From NCBI GenBank assembly GCA_005792865.1, contig SXQR01000264.1, positions 1-16,517 on the forward strand: a DNA stretch of 16,517 bases, given 5' to 3'. Below, piece by piece: positions 7,648-14,396 of this stretch. Positions within the stretch are counted from its first letter, which is position 1, and every line of letters begins with the position of its first letter. Origin of the DNA: Flavobacterium sp. Lineage in GTDB: Bacteria; Bacteroidota; Bacteroidia; Flavobacteriales; Flavobacteriaceae. The position numbers and the translations under genes are program-made. The notes below the pieces were generated by a model. That model had not been told where the DNA came from. It saw only the letters and a list, made by a program, of their open reading frames with translations, and searched no databases.

Positions 7648-8084
7648 AACCTTGTGCTGAGTTCCCTGATCTTCAGGAGGGCCCGCTCCCATGCACGTGC
7701 CATCGTGTCACAGAATTCGGCTCCCATGTCACACTCAACCAACAGTTGGGTTCGCGGCCCGTTTCCCTTTAGCCGGTAAACTTCCTGGGCGCCCTGGACG
7801 TCGTGTGCATGGTCGCTCTCATAATCCTCCCTTCCCCGCATCACGATGCCCTCATATTCAATCGAGAGCAGTTCATGCGTGCGCTTCTCGACGATCCGGC
7901 CCACGAGCCCCGTCTGCGAACCGTCGGTAAACAAAGCCTTGCTTCCCAGCATCCAATCGCTTTCAGGATGCGACCCACGGCTGAACACCGAATACCAGAT
8001 GCGCGTGAACCGTTCGTCAAACAAGACCTTCCAAACTTTCTCCCTTGGCGCATCGATCCAAATGGACTTGCGCAGCGTTTTCAT
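7644..8084 (-). CDS. SRPBCC (START-fold) protein, first gene of a pair
   Basis: A 146-residue product from the ATG at 8084 (MKTLRKSIWIDAPREKVWKVL); ATGs at 8093 and 8099 are also possible. The opening pattern, strand then I-x-A-P-x-E-x-V-W helix, is typical of SRPBCC domains, followed by SVFSRGSHPESDWMLGSK and a final amphipathic helix (TMARAWERALLKIREL, about 128-143). Ligand and function are unknown. Its TGA overlaps the ATG of the second SRPBCC gene, so the two are made together and may have complementary roles or form a heterodimer (inference). A well-formed promoter (TTG, 19 bases, TATCTTTA) precedes it, divergent from purK. Confidence 0.85.
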   Translation of the reverse strand: MKTLRKSIWIDAPREKVWKVLFDERFTRIWYSVFSRGSHPESDWMLGSKALFTDGSQTGLVGRIVEKRTHELLSIEYEGIVMRGREDYESDHAHDVQGAQEVYRLKGNGPRTQLLVECDMGAEFCDTMARAWERALLKIRELSTRL

Positions 8085-8115
8085 TCGTTCCATAATCATA
8101 ACTGTTTGGCAGACA

Positions 8116-8145
8116 TAAAGATAGTATAATTTTAATTGCTGACAA
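8116..8145 (-). promoter_or_regulatory. Promoter of the SRPBCC gene pair
   Basis: On the minus strand, TTG (8145-8143), exactly 19 bases, then TATCTTTA (8123-8116), one mismatch from TAnnTTTG. The implied start of transcription is some 10-25 bases before the candidate ATGs. The TTG is part of the heptamer array that begins at 8140 (GTTGTCA is the complement of its TGACAAC unit). Confidence 0.65.
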
Positions 8146-8195
8146 CCGATCACTCACGAGTGATGGCTGACATCTCGAAGCTGACAGCTAATGAC
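8140..8195. repeat. Degenerate heptamer array, TGACAnC type, between divergent genes
   Basis: Read in steps of seven from 8140, the units are TGACAAC, CGATCAC, TCACGAG, TGATGGC, TGACATC, TCGAAGC, TGACAGC, TAATGAC. Five begin with or contain TGAC/TGAT in the same register over 56 bases. It embeds the inverted repeat at 8149-8164. It lies in the divergent gap between the SRPBCC pair and purK and overlaps the -33 element of the former. Confidence 0.6.
8149..8164. repeat. Perfect short inverted repeat
   Basis: ATCACTC (8149-8155), spacer AC, GAGTGAT (8158-8164). The arms are perfect 7-base complements. The site is upstream of both divergent promoters, a position compatible with an operator for a dimeric regulator, but it may instead be a by-product of the heptamer array. 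Confidence 0.5.
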
Positions 8196-8212
8196 TAATC
8201 CCCGTCTTTAAT

Positions 8213-8220
8213 TACCTTTG
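8213..8220 (+). promoter_or_regulatory. -7 box of purKE
   Basis: TACCTTTG, an exact TAnnTTTG match, ending 15 bases before the purK ATG at 8236. No clear TTG is seen about 19 bases upstream. No PurR-like or riboswitch structure fits in the short leader. Confidence 0.6.
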
Positions 8221-8235
8221 CGCAAACAACACCTC

Positions 8236-9387
8236 ATGAACTTTTTTTCATCCGACTTCACACTCGGCATCCTGGGCGGCGGGCAGCTCGGGAAGATGCT
8301 CCTGGCCGAGACCCGGAAGTTTGACATCCGGACACATGTGCTCGACCCGTCGCCCGATGCACCGTCGGCGATTGCGTGCAACAAATTTGCGGTTGGCAGC
8401 CTCATGGACTACCAAACCGTCCTGGAGTTTGGGCGCGGCGTGGACATCCTGACCATCGAGATCGAACACGTCAACGTCGATGCGCTCGAAGCGCTGGAAC
8501 GCGAGGGAAAAAAGGTTTACCCGTCGGCATCCACCCTTCGCGCCATCCAGAACAAGGCGCGGCAAAAGCAGTTTTACATGGACAATGGCATTCCGTGCCC
8601 GCCGGCGAGGATTTACAAGAGCCTTCGGGAATTGATGGTTGATTTCATGGATGGCAGCCTCAAAGTGCCGTTTGTTTGGAAAAGCACCGAATTCGGTTAC
8701 GACGGCAACGGCGTTCGCGTGGTGCGGGAAGCCCGGGATTTGCAGGGCCTCCCTGACCAGGAGTGCATGGCGGAGGAACTCGTGGAATTTGACATGGAAC
8801 TCGCGGTGATCGTCGCGCGCAATTCGGTAGGCGACACCCTCACCTATCCCGTGGTCGAGATGGAATTCCACCCCACGGCCAACCAGGTCGAATACGTGAT
8901 CTGCCCCGCCAGGATAGACGACGACATCGCCGTGAAAGCACGGGCCCTGGCGCTGGAAGTCTCGCAAAAATTTGCACATGTCGGCCTGCTCGCCGTAGAG
9001 ATGTTCCTTACCCGCGACCACAAGATCCTGGTCAACGAAGTGGCCCCGCGGCCGCACAATTCCGGGCATTATACCATTGAGGCCAGCTACACTTCGCAGT
9101 TTGAAAACCACCTCCGCGCGATTCTGGGGCTGCCGCTGGGCGCGACCGAGAGCAAGGCCGCGGCCGTGATGGTCAACCTTGTGGGTGCCGAAGGCCATTC
9201 GGGGAACGTCATCTACGAGAACATAGACAAGATCCTCGCGCTCGATGGCGTGACGCCTCACATCTACGGCAAACGGCAAACGCGCCCCTTTCGCAAGATG
9301 GGACATGTGACCATCGTTCGGCCGGAGCTCGCATCGGCACGTGAAATCGCCCAAAATGTCAGGCAGACAATCCGCGTAATTGCGTAA
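8236..9387 (+). CDS. purK: 5-(carboxyamino)imidazole ribonucleotide synthase
   Basis: PurK is an ATP-grasp enzyme that uses ATP and bicarbonate to turn AIR into N5-CAIR in purine synthesis. The 383-residue product, the usual length, opens with the dinucleotide-like loop GILGGGQLGKM (11-21). It then shows the ATP-grasp stretch KSTEFGYDGNGVRVV (149-163), the adenine-contact region ELVEFDMELAVIVAR (181-195) and the metal/ATP-site block NEVAPRPHNSGHYTIE (267-282). The ATG at 8236 is chosen because the -7 box TACCTTTG lies just upstream; a TTG start at 8218 would overlap that box. purE follows after 24 bases, giving the two-enzyme bacterial AIR-to-CAIR route. Confidence 0.97.
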   Translation: MNFFSSDFTLGILGGGQLGKMLLAETRKFDIRTHVLDPSPDAPSAIACNKFAVGSLMDYQTVLEFGRGVDILTIEIEHVNVDALEALEREGKKVYPSASTLRAIQNKARQKQFYMDNGIPCPPARIYKSLRELMVDFMDGSLKVPFVWKSTEFGYDGNGVRVVREARDLQGLPDQECMAEELVEFDMELAVIVARNSVGDTLTYPVVEMEFHPTANQVEYVICPARIDDDIAVKARALALEVSQKFAHVGLLAVEMFLTRDHKILVNEVAPRPHNSGHYTIEASYTSQFENHLRAILGLPLGATESKAAAVMVNLVGAEGHSGNVIYENIDKILALDGVTPHIYGKRQTRPFRKMGHVTIVRPELASAREIAQNVRQTIRVIA

Positions 9388-9411
9388 CTTAGGACCAAAA
9401 TTCAATTGAGC

Positions 9412-9900
9412 ATGGGCAAAGTAGCCATCATCATGGGCAGCATTTCAGACATGCCGGTGATGCAGGAGGCGGTCGAGATACTGGCCGGCTTCGGCATTGA
9501 TACCGAGGTAGACATCGTGTCGGCGCACCGCACTCCCGAAAAACTCTTCGACTTTTCAAAAAATGCGCACGCGCGCGGGATCAGCGTCATCATCGCGGGA
9601 GCGGGCGGCGCGGCCCATCTGCCCGGAATGGTAGCCTCGATGTCGCCGTTGCCCGTCATTGGCGTGCCGGTAAAATCGAGCAATTCCATCGATGGCTGGG
9701 ATTCCATCCTGTCCATCCTGCAGATGCCAGGCGGCGTTCCGGTGGCAACCGTTGCCCTCAATGGAGCGAAGAATGCGGGAATCCTGGCGGCCCAGATACT
9801 GGGAAGTGCAGATCCAGACATCCTCGCACGCATATCGGCATACAAGGAAGGGCTCAAGTTGAGCGTGACCCAGTCGGCCGAAGGCCTTAAAAACAAGTAG
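9412..9900 (+). CDS. purE: N5-CAIR mutase (class I PurE)
   Basis: PurE shifts the carboxylate of N5-CAIR to give CAIR. The 162-residue protein has all the class I hallmarks: GSISD (9-13) for phosphate binding, SAHRTP (37-42), AGGAAHLPG (64-72) with H69, and QMPGGVPV (104-111). The ATG at 9412 is preferred over an in-frame TTG at 9406. It follows purK by 24 bases, and since class I PurE depends on the product of PurK, the pair is functionally complete. Downstream is a palindromic intergenic repeat. Confidence 0.97.
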   Translation: MGKVAIIMGSISDMPVMQEAVEILAGFGIDTEVDIVSAHRTPEKLFDFSKNAHARGISVIIAGAGGAAHLPGMVASMSPLPVIGVPVKSSNSIDGWDSILSILQMPGGVPVATVALNGAKNAGILAAQILGSADPDILARISAYKEGLKLSVTQSAEGLKNK

Positions 9901-9910
9901 AACAATCAGA

Positions 9911-9986
9911 AGCCTTTTCCTGCTGTCCGCTGTATCTTTTGGCGTGCTGACGCCGCCAAAAGGATGCCGCTTCCATCAGGGCTAGG
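9911..9986. repeat. Palindromic intergenic element of flavobacterial type
   Basis: The core is a 9-bp inverted repeat, CTTTTGGCG (9936-9944) and CGCCAAAAG (9954-9962), with a 9-base loop; an ATC/GGAT continuation extends the stem past one bulge. On the minus strand the flanks read CTAGCCCTGATGGAAGCGGC before it and AGATACAGCGGACAGCAGG after it. From memory this fixed-flank, variable-loop pattern is scattered through intergenic regions of many Flavobacterium genomes. No T run follows in either direction, so it is a poor intrinsic terminator. Only one copy is in this window. Confidence 0.65.
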
Positions 9987-10000
9987 GCAATCAATATCCT

Positions 10001-12028
10001 ATGGAAATCCTCACCAAACCCTTTGCCACGCCACACGGAACGGCTCCCTTTTCAAAGATCGCGACCCCTGACTTCAAGCCGGCGTTTGAGCATAACATCG
10101 CTGCCGCGCGCAGGGAAATAGACGCCATCACCACCAATCCCGAGCCGCCCACATTCGAGAATACCATCGAGGCGCTCGAGTATTCAGGCCAGGAACTGGA
10201 CCGGCTCTCAAGCATCTTCTTCAACCTCAACTCGGCCGAGACCAATGACGAGATCCAGCGGATCGCGCAGGAAGTTTCGCCCCTGCTCACCGCCTTTGGC
10301 AATGACATTTCCCTCAACGCCGAACTCTTCGCGCGGGTCAGGCAGGTGTATGACCAACGTGAAAAACTTTCACTGGACCCTGAACAAGCGATGCTCCTTG
10401 AAAAAAAGTACAAGGGATTTGCCCGAAACGGTGCGCTGCTGCCGGAGGACAAGAAAACGCGGCTTCGCGAGATCGACGCAGAACTTGCAAAGCTCAAGCT
10501 GACCTTTGGCGAAAACGTCCTGGCGGAGACCAACGATTACCGCCTGCACATCACCAATGAACCGGACCTTGCCGGACTGCCCGAGGGAACAATCGAGGCC
10601 GCACGCGCCCTCGCGCAACAGGAGGGAAAGGAAGGCTGGATCTTCACGCTGGATCACCCCAGCTACATTCCCTTCGTGACCTACGCCGACAACCGCGAGC
10701 TGCGGCGCGAGATCACGGTTGCCGCCGGGAAGAAGGCCTTCCGGGGCAACCAACACGACAATTCGCAGATCGTCCTGCAGATTGCCAGGCTGCGCCATGA
10801 ACGCGCCAATTTGCTCGGCTATGAAACGCATGCGCATTTCGTGCTGGAGGAACGCATGGCCCAGAACCCCGATACCGTGAAATCTTTTCTATCGGCGCTC
10901 CTGGAAAAGGCCAAGCCGGCCGCCCAACGCGAATTTGCCGAACTTGCCCAATTTGCCGATGACCGGGACGCGATCTCTCAACTCCAGAAGTGGGACGGCG
11001 GTTACTACTCGGAGAAGCTGAGGCAAAAGCTTTTCGATCTAGATGAAGAACAGCTCAAACCCTATTTTAAGTTGGAAAACGTGTTGGACGGTGCCTACGA
11101 GGTCGCAAGGAGGCTCTTCGGGCTTCAGTTCCGGGAGGTTTTCAATATCGACAAGTACCACGAGGACGTTCGGACTTTTGAGGTGCTCGGCCCCGACGGC
11201 GGGCTCACCGCCATTTTCTACGCCGATTTCTTTCCTCGCAAGGGAAAGCGCAACGGTGCGTGGATGACGTCGTTCAAACCGCAGTACCGCAAAAACGGCA
11301 TCGATGAGCGGCCGCATGTTTCCATCGTCTGCAACTTTACCAAACCCACGCCTACCAAACCGTCGCTTTTGACCTTCAACGAGGTCACGACGCTTTTCCA
11401 CGAATTTGGCCACGCCCTTCATGGCATGCTCGCCGACACGAAATATCCTTCACTTTCAGGGACTTCGGTGTACTGGGATTTTGTGGAACTGCCCAGCCAG
11501 ATCATGGAAAACTGGTGTTACCAGCCCGAGGCGCTGGCACTGTTCGCGACGCATTACCAAACGGGTGAGGTGATTCCGCAGGAATTTATCGACAAAATCA
11601 AGAAAAGCGCAAATTTCCAGGAGGGCATCGCCACGATGCGGCAACTGAGCTTTGGGATGCTGGACATGGCTTACCACGCGGCAGATCCTTCCGGTATTGA
11701 GGATGTGAAGGATTTTGAACTCAAGGCTTTCGAACCCACCGCACTTTATCCGGACGTGCCCGAGAACTGCATGAGTACCTCGTTCTCCCATATTTTCCAA
11801 GGCGGCTATTCGTCGGGATATTACAGCTATAAATGGGCAGAGGTCCTCGACGCCGATGCTTTTGAATACTTTGAGCAGGAGGGGATATTCGATCCGGCGG
11901 TCGCCAAAAGTTTCAGCGACAACATCCTCTCGCGAGGCGGGACCGAGAAGCCGATGGAACTTTACAAACGCTTCCGCGGCCAGGAGCCAAAACCCGATGC
12001 GCTTTTGCGCCGTGCGGGGCTCCTTTAA
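10001..12028 (+). CDS. M3 family zinc metallopeptidase (peptidyl-dipeptidase/oligopeptidase A type)
   Basis: This 675-residue cytoplasmic enzyme, of normal length for the Dcp/oligopeptidase A group, degrades short peptides. The zinc site is HEFGH (467-471), with the third ligand E496 in WDFVELPSQ. The C-terminal substrate-binding block reads SHIFQGGYSSGYYSYKWAEVL (about 599-619), with the conserved His and Tyr residues. There is no signal peptide. The N-terminal third recalls E. coli Dcp, while the C-terminus (NILSRGGTEKPMELYKRFRG) is closer to oligopeptidase A, so I do not choose between the two names. The ATG at 10001 lies 14 bases past the palindromic repeat and no TAnnTTTG box was found, so it may be read from the purKE promoter. 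Its stop overlaps the convergent M43 gene. Confidence 0.94.
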   Translation: MEILTKPFATPHGTAPFSKIATPDFKPAFEHNIAAARREIDAITTNPEPPTFENTIEALEYSGQELDRLSSIFFNLNSAETNDEIQRIAQEVSPLLTAFGNDISLNAELFARVRQVYDQREKLSLDPEQAMLLEKKYKGFARNGALLPEDKKTRLREIDAELAKLKLTFGENVLAETNDYRLHITNEPDLAGLPEGTIEAARALAQQEGKEGWIFTLDHPSYIPFVTYADNRELRREITVAAGKKAFRGNQHDNSQIVLQIARLRHERANLLGYETHAHFVLEERMAQNPDTVKSFLSALLEKAKPAAQREFAELAQFADDRDAISQLQKWDGGYYSEKLRQKLFDLDEEQLKPYFKLENVLDGAYEVARRLFGLQFREVFNIDKYHEDVRTFEVLGPDGGLTAIFYADFFPRKGKRNGAWMTSFKPQYRKNGIDERPHVSIVCNFTKPTPTKPSLLTFNEVTTLFHEFGHALHGMLADTKYPSLSGTSVYWDFVELPSQIMENWCYQPEALALFATHYQTGEVIPQEFIDKIKKSANFQEGIATMRQLSFGMLDMAYHAADPSGIEDVKDFELKAFEPTALYPDVPENCMSTSFSHIFQGGYSSGYYSYKWAEVLDADAFEYFEQEGIFDPAVAKSFSDNILSRGGTEKPMELYKRFRGQEPKPDALLRRAGLL

Positions 12029-13443
12029 AGCTTGACGAATTTTCCGTAATACAACTCGGCCCCCGTCGTGCCTTTGATGAGATAAATTCCCGCCTGCAGC
12101 GCGCTTACATCCAAAGTGTGCGCAACCCCGGATTGGCGCAAAACCGCCTGCCCCGCCATATTGGTGACTTCGACCGTTCTAAATTGGGTATCGAGTGAGA
12201 ACGTCAAAACATCGGCGACCGGATTTGGGGTGATGGCCAATGGCATGCCTCCCGCAAAATGCGTATTGGCCAATGTCGTTCCGTAATTCTCGCGGCTGTT
12301 AGACGGTTTTACCCGAAAATACTGCGTCACGCCCGAAATGACCGGCGTGGTGATGGACGTCGCATTTGGCCCGACACCTTTCAGCGCGACAAAGGGCCCC
12401 GTGGGCGAAGTTGCATTCTCAATGATATATCCGGTCTCCAGCGTCGAATTGTCGGTCCATGAAACCGTTATCACCGAACCAGAAATCACCGCGGTAACGT
12501 TTGACGGTGCCGGCTGGACGGTCTCGGGGGCATTGAGGCTAAAACCAAATCCCGAATCGACAAGCATATAGCCGTCCTGGATACGTCCCATCTGTCCGGT
12601 CGAAAACGAGAAGGGAGCACATTGCGTGTGGTATCCCATGTAGTTCTTGATGTGCGGCGTGAAGGAGTCGAAATTGGCATCGGTCACGGTTCCCGTGTAC
12701 AGGCAATTGCCCGAGACATTGCCACCGTTTCCATTGCCGTAGGGGTCGGCGTGGGTGTCACACAGGAAATCCCCGGCCGTGGAGCAATTGGCAGACAATC
12801 GCGGCGGCACCTCGGCCGTGCGGGTGACGAGTTCACGGTTGGCGATCGTCGTGCTCGCCGAGTTGTTGAACGTGTGCCGCAGCGTGAAGTAGTGCCCCAT
12901 CTCGTGGATGAAAGTGCGCTCGTTGTCCACCTGTATGGCACGCAGGTACATCCGGTTATAGGGCTGCGCGGATGGGCCGACAAACGAATATCCGCCCACC
13001 GTGTTCCCATTATTGTATACCGTGCCCTGGATATAGACGTTTATGGCGTTCGAGGCGCCGTACGTGGCATGGAAATTTTCATTTTCGGTATCGGTCTGCA
13101 GGCCGTTGAAGAAATAGGTGTCCGGATAAAGTGAAAAAGACGTCCCCGAAAAATAGAACTGCAGGTTCATGTTGCGGTATTCGCGGTTGAGCTTGGCCAA
13201 TGCGCTGTTGATCGCGATTGGATTGAGATAACCGGTGGAGTCCGAGTTCCCGAATACGTGCATCTTCAATGCGACGTAGGTCAGCGTGGGAAGCGGCAGG
13301 TAATCGGCAGACTTTAGTTGCGCGATGGCCTGTTGGCGAATGAGTTCGGACTCATACGATTCGTCACCCACGCCGCAAGGCAGCTCCTGGCCATAGGTGG
13401 ACAAAACGAAAATGGAAAAGGCAATTTGAAGTAGTGATCTCAT
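12025..13443 (-). CDS. Secreted M43 (pappalysin-like) zinc protease with FnIII and type IX sorting domain
   Basis: The 472-residue protein has a signal peptide (about 1-19, ending TYGQ), an M43 metzincin domain (about 55-300), a fibronectin III-like domain (about 312-385) and a C-terminal type IX secretion sorting domain (about 402-472; ITPNPVADVLTF, then DVSALQAGIYLIKG, ending GKFVKL). The zinc site is HEMGHYFTLRH with H180, E181, H184 and H190; the family's usual glycine before the last His is T187 here. The Met-turn is NYMGY with M269. Cysteines at 220, 228, 247 and 275 suggest disulfides, as expected outside the cell. It should be exported by Sec and then by the type IX system encoded elsewhere. 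The stop is on a TTAA shared with the M3 peptidase stop. Confidence 0.93.
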   Translation of the reverse strand: MRSLLQIAFSIFVLSTYGQELPCGVGDESYESELIRQQAIAQLKSADYLPLPTLTYVALKMHVFGNSDSTGYLNPIAINSALAKLNREYRNMNLQFYFSGTSFSLYPDTYFFNGLQTDTENENFHATYGASNAINVYIQGTVYNNGNTVGGYSFVGPSAQPYNRMYLRAIQVDNERTFIHEMGHYFTLRHTFNNSASTTIANRELVTRTAEVPPRLSANCSTAGDFLCDTHADPYGNGNGGNVSGNCLYTGTVTDANFDSFTPHIKNYMGYHTQCAPFSFSTGQMGRIQDGYMLVDSGFGFSLNAPETVQPAPSNVTAVISGSVITVSWTDNSTLETGYIIENATSPTGPFVALKGVGPNATSITTPVISGVTQYFRVKPSNSRENYGTTLANTHFAGGMPLAITPNPVADVLTFSLDTQFRTVEVTNMAGQAVLRQSGVAHTLDVSALQAGIYLIKGTTGAELYYGKFVKL

Positions 13444-13460
13444 GTTGATTTATCTGCCGA

Positions 13461-13468
13461 CAAACGTA
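13461..13468 (-). promoter_or_regulatory. -7 box of the M43 protease gene
   Basis: The minus strand reads TACGTTTG, an exact TAnnTTTG match, ending 17 bases before the ATG at 13443. No TTG lies at the usual -33 spacing. It suggests the protease is transcribed independently of the upstream UbiA-like gene, though read-through across the 55-base gap is possible. Confidence 0.55.
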
Positions 13469-13498
13469 AGCTATTTATTGGCAAATAATTAACGGCAA

Positions 13499-14317
13499 TC
13501 ACATTTTCAACATGATAACCAGGAAATACCATGCTATAGGGATGGCTTCGGCCCAAAACGCAGAATAATATCGGCTTCGTTTCTCGTGTGCTCCCAAAAG
13601 AAATGCCCCAGCCAAAAGTACCAAGAGGAGATTGGCGGTCCACTGCCTCTCCGGCGCCACCGATTGCAGCAGTTCCAACAGGAAGAAAACCAGCAGGAGT
13701 GAAATTCCCAGCCACTTGGTTGCGCGGACCCCGATTTGTTGCGGAACCGTCTGCAATAGCGGATCGTCCTTTTCCAGGTCCACAATTTCAAAAACCAGGA
13801 TCAGGACGAAAATCAATATAAAACGTTGGAGGCACTTGAACCAGAAATCGGCAGTAAAGGCCATACCGGCATCAAGCAAGGGAAGCGCCACCGTCACGCC
13901 TACCCAGCAGAGCGCCACGATATAGATCTTGACGCCTGCCCAATTGCGTGCATTGCGGCGGTTGGGGAAAAACGGTAGTGTATAGAGTACCGTCAACGCT
14001 GCAAAAATGGCGGTCGCTGCCTGCGCGGCCAAACCGATATCCAGGAAATGGCAGCCCGCAAGGACAAGGGAAATGGCACTTACGGCAACCATCGAACCGG
14101 TCCAAGCGGTTAGGCGGACGGGCCCTCGAAGCACAAGGGTGTGATACTTGACAAAGTTGTATCCCGCCACAGTCGCAAAAAACGCAAACCCGGCCATCGC
14201 GTCATGCCCGTCGATGCCAAACATATGCTGGGTCATCTTCACCAGTGCAAAGACCGCGACGGCGACATGGAGGCTCGCGCCGATGTAAAAATCGAGGATG
14301 CGCTTAATGATGGACAT
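13499..14317 (-). CDS. UbiA-like multi-pass membrane protein lacking the first Asp-rich motif
   Basis: The 272-residue protein, from the ATG at 14317 (MSIIKRILDFYIGASLHV), has about eight hydrophobic segments, the count expected of the UbiA prenyltransferase superfamily. The second UbiA motif seems present as FEIVDLEKDDP (176-186), with D180-x-x-x-D184, followed by VPQQIGVRATKWLG (191-204), which parallels the 'LP..G...A' stretch of UbiA enzymes. YTLPFFPNRRNARNWAGVK (112-130) matches the loop before the central helices. The first motif, normally N-D-x-x-D-x-x-x-D, reads N54-F-V-K-Y58-H-T-L-V with no Asp. The usual diphosphate and magnesium binding may therefore be lost, and the activity is uncertain. 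It precedes the M43 gene in the same direction. Confidence 0.75.
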   Translation of the reverse strand: MSIIKRILDFYIGASLHVAVAVFALVKMTQHMFGIDGHDAMAGFAFFATVAGYNFVKYHTLVLRGPVRLTAWTGSMVAVSAISLVLAGCHFLDIGLAAQAATAIFAALTVLYTLPFFPNRRNARNWAGVKIYIVALCWVGVTVALPLLDAGMAFTADFWFKCLQRFILIFVLILVFEIVDLEKDDPLLQTVPQQIGVRATKWLGISLLLVFFLLELLQSVAPERQWTANLLLVLLAGAFLLGAHEKRSRYYSAFWAEAIPIAWYFLVIMLKM

Positions 14318-14320
14318 ATG

Positions 14321-14328
14321 CAAAGCTA
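14321..14328 (-). promoter_or_regulatory. -7 box abutting the UbiA-like start codon
   Basis: The minus strand reads TAGCTTTG, an exact TAnnTTTG match, ending only 3 bases before the ATG at 14317. If used, the transcript would start at or next to the ATG and be leaderless. No TTG is seen at -33. Confidence 0.45.
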
Positions 14329-14334
14329 CTTGAA

Positions 14335-14369
14335 AGTCATCAGTCATGAGTCCTCAGTCATCAGTATGA
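14335..14369. repeat. Heptamer array, AGTCATC type
   Basis: Five consecutive 7-base units: AGTCATC, AGTCATG, AGTCCTC, AGTCATC, AGTATGA. The 10-mer AGTCATCAGT occurs at 14335-14344 and again at 14356-14365. It lies directly upstream of the UbiA-like gene, on the left side of the divergent gap with gcvP, and carries the GTCA core in the opposite orientation to the array at 14397-14437. Confidence 0.75.
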
Positions 14370-14396
14370 TTTTGTTCTACCCGCTCGTTTAGTGCT

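Noticed and set aside
8248..9405. Long open frame of 385 codons antisense to purK
   Set aside because: Its product resembles no family and it mirrors a complete, motif-bearing purK. GC-rich codons on one strand commonly leave a stop-free mirror frame.
9406..9411. TTG start for purE two codons upstream
   Set aside because: The ATG at 9412 gives the standard N-terminus MGKVAIIMGS; nothing favours the TTG.
9933..9941. TATCTTTTG inside the palindromic repeat as a promoter for the M3 peptidase
   Set aside because: It has one extra T compared with TAnnTTTG, no TTG upstream, and belongs to the repeat's conserved flank, so the match is probably incidental.
10370..10837. Minus-strand frame inside the M3 peptidase gene
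   Set aside because: Antisense shadow without recognisable features under a full-length, motif-complete peptidase.
12622..13134. Plus-strand frame of 170 codons inside the M43 protease gene
   Set aside because: Valine/glycine-rich shadow of the GC-rich minus-strand gene; the protease domain order is intact on the other strand.
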